5,152 bases of DNA from an uncultured Clostridia bacterium. GTDB lineage: Bacteria; Bacillota; Clostridia; Oscillospirales; Acutalibacteraceae. How positions within the stretch are numbered: the first letter of the stretch is position 1; each line of letters opens with the position of its first letter. The notes beneath the pieces were generated by a model. That model had not been told where the DNA came from, ran no database searches, and saw nothing but the letters and a program-made list of their open reading frames with translations. Both the position numbers and the translations under genes were made by a program. Location: positions 1 through 5,152 of the forward strand of contig CAMHNT010000159.1 of NCBI GenBank assembly GCA_946186535.1. Reading direction: 5' to 3'. Below are positions 1-5,014 of the stretch, in pieces.

Positions 1-88
1 TACATAATAAAGATATAAAAATCTATAATTTTATAACATCAAATTCCTTCTTTTTGTATTATTTTTTTACTTAATTTAATTTTTACTC

Positions 89-117
89 TTGCTTATAACA
101 AAAATGTATGTTAAAAT
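89..117 (+). promoter_or_regulatory. Candidate upstream sigma-A promoter (P1) of the malQ-glgP gene
   Basis: TTGCTT at 89-94 (first three bases match the -35 consensus) lies 17 nt before TAAAAT at 112-117 (five of six match the -10 consensus). A TG at 109-110 placed one base before the hexamer gives an extended -10. Transcription would begin near 124 and leave a leader of about 155 nt. The surrounding DNA, including 1-88, is so AT-rich that chance matches are expected, and nothing else is recognisable in 1-88. This is an inference from sequence pattern only. Confidence 0.35.
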
Positions 118-164
118 AAAATGTGTGTAGACATAGATTTTATTCTGTTATTTATTCAGATTTT

Positions 165-193
165 TTTACATGTCAAACATTTAACATTAACAT
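165..193 (+). promoter_or_regulatory. Candidate proximal sigma-A promoter (P2) with an imperfect palindrome in its spacer
   Basis: TTTACA at 165-170 (five of six to the -35 consensus) and TAACAT at 188-193 (four of six to the -10) are separated by the ideal 17 nt. The start point would be near 200. The spacer is almost exactly filled by TGTCAAACATTTAACA (171-186). Compared with its own reverse complement this agrees at 12 of 16 positions, with TGT and ACA ends. That resembles the operator geometry of a dimeric repressor, as expected for a carbohydrate gene under LacI-family control, but it lacks the central CG of a typical cre or LacI-type site. No regulator gene is in the window. Confidence 0.35.
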
Positions 194-215
194 ATCAAAA
201 ATGTAAATTAATTTC

Positions 216-259
216 TCCGTGTGCCGGAATCAAGTCTGATATCATCACCGACACACAGA
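216..259 (+). promoter_or_regulatory. Leader hairpin just upstream of the malQ-glgP ribosome binding site
   Basis: TCCGTGTGCCGG (216-227) can pair with CCGACACACAGA (248-259). Ten of twelve positions are Watson-Crick pairs, with two C-A mismatches and a 20-nt loop that itself contains the 8-bp palindrome TGATATCA (237-244). The stem ends five bases before the GAAAGG ribosome binding site. It is clearly richer in GC than the AT-rich DNA upstream. It could stabilise the message or modulate translation. It matches no riboswitch class I recognise. Confidence 0.4.
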
Positions 260-263
260 TTAC

Positions 264-283
264 GAAAGGTTGTGAATTTGATG
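264..283 (+). promoter_or_regulatory. Ribosome binding site and start codon of malQ-glgP
   Basis: GAAAGG at 264-269 is followed by 11 nt and then ATG at 281. An in-frame GTG at 221 would add 20 residues, but it has no Shine-Dalgarno sequence before it and lies in the leader hairpin. Translation from 281 begins MSRAAGILMPITSLPTRYG, which is how GH77 enzymes normally begin (a short lead into the G-I-L...TSLP strand). ATG 281 is therefore preferred. Confidence 0.75.
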
Positions 284-1780
284 TCCAGAGCTGCGGGCAT
301 TTTAATGCCTATCACCTCTCTGCCTACTCGCTACGGTATCGGTACCATTGGTAAAGAAGCTTATGACTTCGCAGACTTTTTGAAGGGCGCAGGTCAGAAG
401 TATTGGCAGATTTTACCGGTAGGACCTACCAGTTACGGAGATTCGCCGTATCAGTCCTTCTCTACCTTTGCAGGCAATCCCTATATGATTGACCTCGATA
501 CGCTCTGTAAAGAGGGGCTTCTGAAGCCTTCAGACTACAAAACGCTTGACTGGGGCAGCAACGACGAAAAAGTCGATTACGAAAAAATCTACAACAACAG
601 ATTTAACGTGCTGAGAATTGCCTTCAAGAACTTCAAAAAGAAGGATCCCGCAAGAGAAGAAGAGCAGAAAAAATTCAAAAGCTGGTGCAGTAAAGCAAAA
701 AACAAATCCTGGCTTGACAACTACTCGCTCTACATGGCAGTCAAAGGCTCATTCGAAAATAAATCCTGGACCGAATGGGAAGATGAGGAAATCCGTCTGA
801 GAGCGGATTCCGCTGTCAAGGCCTATAAGAAAAAGCTCAGCAAAGAAATTGCTTTCTGGAAATTCGTTCAGTACAAATTCTACGAGCAGTGGGAGGCTTT
901 CAGATCTTATGTAAACGGTCTGGGCATTCAGATCATCGGCGACATGCCGATCTATGTTGCTATGGACAGTGCCGATACATGGGCTAACCCGGAAGTTTTC
1001 TGGCTCACTGAAGACAGACAGCCTGTCTGTGTTGCCGGCTGTCCTCCGGATTATTTCTCTGCTACCGGTCAGCTTTGGGGCAACCCTCTCTACAATTGGG
1101 AATACCTCAAGGAAACGGGCTACAAGTGGTGGTTTGCACGCATAAAAGCTGCAAGCGAACTCTTTGACATCACAAGAATCGACCATTTCAGAGCCTTCAA
1201 CGACTACTATGCCATCCCCTTCCCTGCCGAAAATGCAATTAACGGCTCATGGAAGGACGGCCCCGGTATAGAATTCTTTGAGCTTATGAAAAAGGAGCTC
1301 GGCGATCTTCCGATCATCGCCGAGGACCTCGGAACAATGACTCCGGGAGTTATTCAGCTTCTCAAGGATTCGGGTTATCCGGGAATGAAGGTTCTTGAAT
1401 TTGCGTTCGATTCCGACGAAGAAAACGATTACTTACCGCATACATATACACCCAACAGCGTTGTATATTCGGGAACTCACGACAATGATACCCTTATCGG
1501 CTGGATGAAAACGGCTCCCAAGCAGAGCGTTGATTTCGCAAGGGAATACTGCAAAATGCCGAAGGACGAGCCGTTCAACTGGGGTATTATCCGTACTGCT
1601 TACGAGAGCGTGAGCGATTACTGTATCATTCAAATGCAGGACTATCTTGGACTCGGAAGCGAGGCGAGAATGAACACTCCATCAACACTCGGCGGAAACT
1701 GGGAGTGGAGAATCAAGAAGAATTACGCTTCCGGCGGTCTTGCAAAGAAGATAAAAGATTTAACAAAAACCTACAGAAGG
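281..1780 (+). other. malQ: GH77 4-alpha-glucanotransferase (amylomaltase) module, residues 1-500
   Basis: The motifs appear in family order. The N-terminal TSLP strand is followed by SYGDSPYQS (51-59), part of the donor-site wall. VAGCPPDYFSATGQ begins at residue 251 and corresponds to the flexible 250s loop that covers the active site, and is followed by LWGNPLY. RIDHFR carries the presumed nucleophile D301. IIAEDLG carries the presumed acid/base E348. GTHDNDT carries the transition-state stabiliser D401. MNTPSTLGGNWEWR (464-477) is the conserved C-terminal signature. Catalytic roles are assigned by analogy with Thermus amylomaltase (D293, E340, D395). The module is 500 residues, the normal size of the compact bacterial type that lacks the extra N-terminal domains of the E. 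coli form. It ends with a typical basic helix (KKIKDLTKTYRR), so nothing is missing. Lysine codons are mixed (about 24 AAA to 21 AAG by hand count), unlike the second module. Confidence 0.95.
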
Positions 1781-4171
1781 TTGGAGGAAAAAGAGACAAT
1801 GAAAAAGAATTTGGAAAAAGACTCAATCTTGGAGAAACTCGAACTCGCAGCAAAGACTGACTACTGTAAGACAATCGAGGAATTGACCGTACCTGAGCTT
1901 CACGAGGTTCTCGGAAAAGCTATCATGGGCGAGGTTGCAGACCGTTGGACAAAGGCTAAGAATGTACACGCTGACAGCAGACGTGCTTACTATTTCTCCG
2001 CTGAGTTCCTCATGGGTCGTATGATGTACAACAACCTCTTCTGCCTCGGCATTCTCGATGACGTCAAGGCTCTCCTTTCAAAGAAGGGAATCGACATCAA
2101 CGTATTTGAGGATATCGACGACGCAGCTCTCGGTAACGGCGGTCTCGGCCGTCTCGCAGCTTGCTTCCTTGATTCGGCTGCTACTCAGGACGTTCCGCTC
2201 GACGGTTATGGAATCCGCTACAAGTACGGTCTCTTCAAGCAGAGCATCGTTGACGGTTTCCAGGTTGAAACAGCAGACGACTGGCAGCGTTTCGGTGATC
2301 CGTGGTGTATCCGCAGAAATGAGGACACAGTTGAAGTTAAGTTTGCTGATCAGACAGTAAAGGCTGTTCCTTATGACATGGCAGTTATCGGCTACGGCAC
2401 AGAGAACATCAACACACTCCGTCTTTGGGAGGCTGAGGCTATCGAAAACTTCGACTTCCTCAAGTTCAACAACTTTGACTATGCAGGTTCCGTAAAAGCT
2501 AAGAACGACGCTGAGGACATCACAAAGGTTCTCTACCCGAATGACAACAGACACGAGGGTAAGGTTCTCAGACTCAAGCAGCAGTATTTCTTCTGCTCCG
2601 CTTCTTTGCAGGACATTATTAAGAGATATAAGAAAAAGTACGGCAATGATTACAGCAAGTTCTCCGATCATGCTGCAATTCAGCTCAACGATACACACCC
2701 TGTAGTATCTATCCCCGAGCTTATCCGTTTGCTCATCAACGACGGTCTTTCTTTCGATCAGGCTTTCGATATCGCACAGAAGACTTTCGCTTACACAAAC
2801 CATACAGTAATGGCAGAGGCTCTCGAGAAGTGGAATATCGACCTTATGAAGTCCGTAATTCCTGATGTTTATACGATCATCGAGAAAATCGCTGACAAGC
2901 TCATCAAGGATCTTTCCGGCAAGACAGATATCAGCAACATGAAGATCATCGACGGCGGCGTTGTTCACATGGCAAGACTCGCTGTTTATGCTTCAAGCTA
3001 TACAAACGGTGTTGCTTGGATCCACACAGAAATTCTTAAGAACGACGTTCTCAACGACTGGTACAAGATCTATCCTGAGCGTTTCCAGAACAAGACTAAC
3101 GGTATCACACAGCGTCGTTGGCTCGGTCTCTGCAACCCTGAGCTTTCAGAGCTCCTCACAGAGGCAATCGGCAGCAACGCTTATCTCAGAGATCTTTCCG
3201 AGCTCAAGAAGCTTGAGAGCAAGATCGACACAGCTACAATCAAGGAGTTCAACGACATTAAGCTTGAGAAGAAAAAGCAGCTCGCTGACTTCATTGAGAA
3301 GAACGAGGGCATCAAGCTTGACCCAAGCTTCATCTTTGATATTCAGGTTAAGCGTCTCCACGAGTACAAGAGACAGCTCCTCAACGCATTCTCCATCGTT
3401 GACATTTACTTCAAGCTCAAGAACGGCGAGCTCCCGAACTGGCAGCCGACAGCATTCATCTTCGGCGCTAAGGCAGCTCCGGGATATGCAAGAGCTAAGG
3501 CTATCATCAAGTACATCAACGAGATCGCTAAGCTCGTAAACAACGATCCTGACGTTAACGATAAGATCAAGGTTGTATTTGTACAGAACTACAACGTTTC
3601 TTACGCTGAAAAGATCGTTACAGCTGCTGATATCTCCGAGCAGATTTCCACAGCAGGTACAGAGGCATCCGGTACAGGTAACATGAAGTTCATGCTCAAC
3701 GGTGCAGTTACACTCGGTACATACGACGGCGCTAACGTTGAAATTGCTCAGGAAGCTGGCGAAGAGAACGAGTACATCTTCGGTGCAAGAGTTGAGAAGA
3801 TCGACGAGCTTAAGGCACAGAAGACATACAGCTCCAAGTCAATCTACAACAGCAATCCTGAGATCAAGAAGGTTATCGATACACTCATCGACGGTACATT
3901 CAGTGACGGCGGCAAGTACGGTAACGGTGAGGGAAGCTTCGCAGAGCTTCATCACTCCCTCGTCAACGGTGCTTCCTGGCATGATCCTGATCATTACTTC
4001 ATTCTCCTTGACCTCCCGTCTTATGTTGAAGCTAAGATCAAGGTTAACGCTGACTATGCAGACAGAGAAGCATTTGGCAAGAAGTGCCTCCTGAACGTTG
4101 CTAATGCAGGCAAGTTCAGCTCTGACAGAACAATTCTCCAGTATGCTACAGAACTCTGGAAGGTTAAGTAA
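281..4171 (+). CDS. malQ-glgP: Fused 4-alpha-glucanotransferase (GH77) / alpha-glucan phosphorylase (GT35)
   Basis: A 1296-residue frame with two complete enzymes in tandem. Residues 1-500 form a GH77 amylomaltase (EC 2.4.1.25), which transfers alpha-1,4-glucan segments between maltodextrins. Residues 507-1296 form a GT35 phosphorylase (EC 2.4.1.1), which cleaves chain ends with phosphate to glucose-1-phosphate using pyridoxal phosphate. All main catalytic motifs are intact in both halves. There is no signal peptide or membrane segment, so the protein should be cytoplasmic. In many bacteria malQ and malP/glgP are separate neighbouring genes with complementary roles: the transferase rebuilds the short dextrins the phosphorylase cannot use. 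Here only six residues (LEEKET) separate the modules, and these translate what looks like an old intergenic ribosome binding site. The unit is monocistronic: candidate promoters lie upstream and a strong terminator 37 nt after the stop. Both family assignments are secure. Whether the cell makes one polypeptide, two, or both is uncertain. Confidence 0.95.
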   Translation: MSRAAGILMPITSLPTRYGIGTIGKEAYDFADFLKGAGQKYWQILPVGPTSYGDSPYQSFSTFAGNPYMIDLDTLCKEGLLKPSDYKTLDWGSNDEKVDYEKIYNNRFNVLRIAFKNFKKKDPAREEEQKKFKSWCSKAKNKSWLDNYSLYMAVKGSFENKSWTEWEDEEIRLRADSAVKAYKKKLSKEIAFWKFVQYKFYEQWEAFRSYVNGLGIQIIGDMPIYVAMDSADTWANPEVFWLTEDRQPVCVAGCPPDYFSATGQLWGNPLYNWEYLKETGYKWWFARIKAASELFDITRIDHFRAFNDYYAIPFPAENAINGSWKDGPGIEFFELMKKELGDLPIIAEDLGTMTPGVIQLLKDSGYPGMKVLEFAFDSDEENDYLPHTYTPNSVVYSGTHDNDTLIGWMKTAPKQSVDFAREYCKMPKDEPFNWGIIRTAYESVSDYCIIQMQDYLGLGSEARMNTPSTLGGNWEWRIKKNYASGGLAKKIKDLTKTYRRLEEKETMKKNLEKDSILEKLELAAKTDYCKTIEELTVPELHEVLGKAIMGEVADRWTKAKNVHADSRRAYYFSAEFLMGRMMYNNLFCLGILDDVKALLSKKGIDINVFEDIDDAALGNGGLGRLAACFLDSAATQDVPLDGYGIRYKYGLFKQSIVDGFQVETADDWQRFGDPWCIRRNEDTVEVKFADQTVKAVPYDMAVIGYGTENINTLRLWEAEAIENFDFLKFNNFDYAGSVKAKNDAEDITKVLYPNDNRHEGKVLRLKQQYFFCSASLQDIIKRYKKKYGNDYSKFSDHAAIQLNDTHPVVSIPELIRLLINDGLSFDQAFDIAQKTFAYTNHTVMAEALEKWNIDLMKSVIPDVYTIIEKIADKLIKDLSGKTDISNMKIIDGGVVHMARLAVYASSYTNGVAWIHTEILKNDVLNDWYKIYPERFQNKTNGITQRRWLGLCNPELSELLTEAIGSNAYLRDLSELKKLESKIDTATIKEFNDIKLEKKKQLADFIEKNEGIKLDPSFIFDIQVKRLHEYKRQLLNAFSIVDIYFKLKNGELPNWQPTAFIFGAKAAPGYARAKAIIKYINEIAKLVNNDPDVNDKIKVVFVQNYNVSYAEKIVTAADISEQISTAGTEASGTGNMKFMLNGAVTLGTYDGANVEIAQEAGEENEYIFGARVEKIDELKAQKTYSSKSIYNSNPEIKKVIDTLIDGTFSDGGKYGNGEGSFAELHHSLVNGASWHDPDHYFILLDLPSYVEAKIKVNADYADREAFGKKCLLNVANAGKFSSDRTILQYATELWKVK
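1781..1801 (+). promoter_or_regulatory. Fusion junction: putative lost TAG stop plus intact internal ribosome binding site and ATG
   Basis: The bases TTGGAGGAAAAAGAGACA lead into ATG at 1799. Codon 501, TTG at 1781-1783, differs from TAG by one base. The arrangement TAG-GAGG, in which a stop codon overlaps the next gene's Shine-Dalgarno sequence, is common in tight operons. GGAGG (1783-1787) lies 11 nt before the ATG, acceptable spacing for initiation, and the next codons (AAA AAG AAT TTG GAA AAA) are A-rich like a natural translation start. In-frame, this stretch encodes only the hydrophilic linker LEEKET. The site may still start a free phosphorylase. The former-stop idea is inference; the sequence pattern is directly visible. 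Confidence 0.65.
1799..4171 (+). other. glgP: GT35 glycogen/starch/maltodextrin phosphorylase module, residues 507-1296
   Basis: From M507 the module is 790 residues, close to a full bacterial phosphorylase. In order: RRAYYFSAEFLMGR near the N terminus; ALGNGGLGRLAACFLDS from residue 616 (glycine loop at the active site); VLYPNDN; QLNDTHP (801-807); YTNHT with H841, the counterpart of rabbit His377; NGITQRRW with N940 (rabbit Asn484); KRLHEYKRQ with K1024, R1025 and K1030 (rabbit Lys568, Arg569, Lys574, phosphate contacts); and EASGTGNMKFMLN, where K1136 is the pyridoxal-phosphate lysine (rabbit Lys680). Spacings N940-R1025 (85) and R1025-K1136 (111) equal those I recall for the rabbit enzyme. 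It lacks the eukaryotic regulatory N-terminal phosphoserine segment. Q944 replaces the more usual proline of NGITPRRW, probably lineage variation. Lysine codons are strongly biased to AAG (about 66 of 74), suggesting adaptation to high expression. Glycogen versus maltodextrin preference cannot be read from the sequence. Confidence 0.95.
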
Positions 4172-4207
4172 TCAATCTTAATATACTGAGTAGATATTAA
4201 TAAATAA

Positions 4208-4248
4208 AGCCTCCCCTATCGGTCAACCGGTTTGGGGAGGCTCTTTTT
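4208..4248 (+). terminator. Intrinsic terminator of the malQ-glgP gene
   Basis: AGCCTCCCC (4208-4216) pairs perfectly with GGGGAGGCT (4234-4242), a 9-bp GC-rich stem. The loop holds a small inner stem CGG/CCG (4220-4222 with 4227-4229) around TCAA. A run CTCTTTTT follows through 4248. It begins 37 nt after the stop codon. The A-rich 5' flank (AATAAATAAAG) gives a T-rich tract on the other strand, so it may also stop transcription arriving from the minus strand. Confidence 0.92.
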
Positions 4249-4288
4249 GCACCAATTTTTGTTTTATACTTTTTTACACTATCTGCGT

Positions 4289-4449
4289 TAATACTAATTT
4301 TCAATTAAAACCTTTAAAAGATTTTCGAGGATAATTTTTGCAAGACAAGGAAGAGCTCGCAGGCAGGCTGTCGTTTGTCTTGCAGCGATGACGCAGTATT
4401 GCAGAAATTAGACCGAAAAGATTTAAAGTGTTTTATTGAAATTTAGTAT
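4289..4449. repeat. Roughly 160-bp imperfect inverted-repeat element (MITE-like or dispersed intergenic repeat)
   Basis: The left arm starting TAATACTAATTTTCAATT at 4289 matches the reverse complement of the right arm ending at 4449. Reading inward from both ends, both arms contain ATACTAA, TTTCAAT, AAAAC, CTTTAAA, TTTTCG, TAATTT and TGCAA in the same order for about 50 nt, with small gaps. Nested inside is a perfect 9-bp stem GCAAGACAA (4340-4348) / TTGTCTTGC (4375-4383) with a 26-nt loop containing GCAGGCAGGC. The element is non-coding. Its ends carry TA, as in MITEs mobilised by Tc1/mariner-type transposases, but no duplicated target can be proved. I recall similar hairpin repeats between genes in Clostridia, so a multi-copy repeat is plausible. 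The copy number here is unknown. Confidence 0.6.
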
Positions 4450-4515
4450 AAGGGCTTTGCCCTTAAAATCCCACAAGGGCGCTGCCCTTGACCTGCAAGC
4501 TTTTGAAAAAGCTTG
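4449..4515. repeat. Array of three short intergenic hairpins
   Basis: Three tight stem-loops follow each other. TAAGGGC-TTT-GCCCTTA occupies 4449-4465 (7-bp stem). CAAGGGC-GCT-GCCCTTG occupies 4474-4490 (7-bp stem). CAAGCTTT-TGAA-AAAGCTTG occupies 4496-4515 (8-bp stem). The first two share the AGGGC-NNN-GCCCT core. The array directly abuts the larger inverted-repeat element, and the two may form one composite repeat. None has a following T-run on the plus strand that would make it a clear terminator. I recall REP-like strings with the same AAGGGCTTTGCCCTT core from intergenic regions of Oscillospiraceae. No gene is supported between the terminator at 4248 and the minus-strand terminator at 4584. 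Confidence 0.6.
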
Positions 4516-4583
4516 ACCAAAACTTTAACAGTCCTCTTTCAGACTTTTTGTGTATTTCTAAAAGTAAATCATTTACAGTTAAT

Positions 4584-4616
4584 AAAAACGCTGCACCCAT
4601 TGAGGATACAGCGTTT
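4584..4616 (-). terminator. Intrinsic terminator of the small minus-strand gene
   Basis: On the minus strand AAACGCTG (4616-4609) pairs with CAGCGTTT (4593-4586), a perfect 8-bp stem. Five further inner pairs, including G-T wobbles (TATCC with GGGTG), extend it to about 13 bp around a TCAAT loop. The 3' side runs into TTTTTATT toward 4581. It lies 10 nt beyond the stop codon of the small gene, which supports that gene being real and independently transcribed. Confidence 0.85.
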
Positions 4617-4626
4617 AACTTTTATA

Positions 4627-4845
4627 TCAGGCAAATTTCAGAATTGCTTTTTCACAGGTGTTCACTCGTGTCTCCAACTGAGTGTATTCACTTTCAGAAT
4701 CACAATTTCCGATTTCCTTAACACATCTGCAAAGTTCATTATAAATTTCAAGAATTTCATCAAGATTGTCACCATCGTCAGTAAGCAAATTCCATGCCTT
4801 CTCAATCAAATTGTCTGTTTTTACTGACAAAATATTCTCTGCCAT
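4627..4845 (-). CDS. Small acidic hypothetical protein (72 aa)
   Basis: I do not recognise this protein. It has 72 residues and is strongly acidic (about 16 Asp/Glu against 7 Lys/Arg). It is predicted mostly helical: residues 3-21 and 27-45 look like amphipathic helices separated by a TDDGDN turn, and residues 50-71 form a third. Four cysteines (C39, C41, C48, C64) are not in a classic zinc or iron-sulfur arrangement. There is no signal peptide or membrane segment, so it is probably cytoplasmic. The case for a real gene rests on its surroundings: AGGGAGG eight bases before the ATG, a TTGACA-17-TATAAT promoter upstream, and a strong terminator 10 nt after the stop. It is convergent with malQ-glgP and shows no functional link to it. 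A small helical-bundle adaptor or regulator is possible, but this is a guess from composition. Confidence 0.8.
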   Translation of the reverse strand: MAENILSVKTDNLIEKAWNLLTDDGDNLDEILEIYNELCRCVKEIGNCDSESEYTQLETRVNTCEKAILKFA

Positions 4846-4853
4846 ATGAAAGA

Positions 4854-4860
4854 CCTCCCT
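4854..4860 (-). promoter_or_regulatory. Strong ribosome binding site of the 72-aa gene
   Basis: The minus strand reads AGGGAGG from 4860 to 4854. Eight bases separate it from the ATG at 4845-4843, close to the optimum for Firmicutes. It decides the start codon and argues that this small frame is translated. Confidence 0.85.
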
Positions 4861-4891
4861 ATTTATTCACCATAAAATACGACATTTCCCA

Positions 4892-4963
4892 TTCGGCTCT
4901 ACGGTTAACCGAAAACCACGCATGATGAATTAAAGAAATGATTCCCTACTTCATTTCTTTAAT
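4892..4963 (-). promoter_or_regulatory. Structured leader of the 72-aa gene (two hairpins)
   Basis: The predicted transcript has a leader of about 133 nt (4979 to 4846), long for such a small gene. Near its 5' end ATTAAAGAAATGA (4963-4951 on the minus strand) pairs perfectly with TCATTTCTTTAAT (4941-4929), a 13-bp stem with a 9-nt loop AGTAGGGAA and no T-run after it, so it is not an ordinary terminator. Downstream, TTCGG (4913-4909) can pair with CCGAA (4896-4892). Alternatively the palindrome CGGTTAACCG (4902-4911) can fold on itself or serve as a protein site. The two options for the second element exclude each other. It could be a regulatory leader or a stability element. I cannot assign it to a known riboswitch family. 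Confidence 0.5.
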
Positions 4964-4985
4964 CAAATGGTCATTAACTTATTTT

Positions 4986-5014
4986 ATTATATATTTTTCC
5001 CCAGAAATTGTCAA
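4986..5014 (-). promoter_or_regulatory. Consensus sigma-A promoter for the 72-aa gene
   Basis: On the minus strand TTGACA (5014-5009) and TATAAT (4991-4986) are both perfect matches to consensus and are separated by exactly 17 nt. Transcription should start near 4979. Perfect hexamers with ideal spacing imply strong basal transcription unless it is repressed. Confidence 0.85.

Noticed and set aside
171..186. Catabolite-response (cre) site
   Set aside because: The palindrome lacks the central CG and the conserved flanks of the cre consensus, so it is reported only as a generic candidate operator.
221..280. In-frame GTG start that would extend MalQ by 20 residues
   Set aside because: No ribosome binding site precedes it, the extra residues do not resemble GH77 proteins, and the segment overlaps the leader hairpin. 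ATG 281 has GAAAGG upstream and the family-typical N terminus.
121..354. Plus-strand frame of 77 codons at the 5' end
   Set aside because: It runs through the AT-rich promoter region into malQ in another frame, with no ribosome binding site and low-complexity composition.
749..1186. Minus-strand frame of 145 codons opposite malQ
   Set aside because: Antisense to conserved GH77 motifs, with no start signals and no recognisable protein features.
2078..2968. Long minus-strand frame (296 codons) opposite the phosphorylase
   Set aside because: It lies wholly antisense to a well-conserved enzyme. Strong codon bias in that gene commonly leaves an open antisense frame, and the translation shows no known domain.
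2961..3539. Plus-strand frame of 192 codons rich in Ser, Arg and Thr inside glgP
   Set aside because: The composition is an out-of-frame reading of repeated AAG/CTC/GAG codons, and the true frame carries all phosphorylase motifs here.
4178..4200. Inverted repeat TTAATAT/ATATTAA just after the malQ-glgP stop
   Set aside because: It is made only of A and T with a 9-nt loop in AT-rich DNA, so it is likely chance. The real terminator follows immediately.
4449..4515. CRISPR-like array
   Set aside because: The units are short palindromic stems of differing sequence, without uniform direct repeats or spacers and without cas genes.
4488..4827. Two overlapping plus-strand frames (from 4488 and 4513)
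   Set aside because: They begin within the hairpin array, cross the minus-strand terminator and overlap the 72-aa gene, whose own signals are far better.
4902..4911. CGGTTAACCG resembles CGGTCAACCG in the loop of the terminator at 4220-4229
   Set aside because: Nine of ten bases match, but one copy is the inner stem of a terminator and the other is in a leader. A short self-complementary 10-mer is weak evidence of a shared operator.
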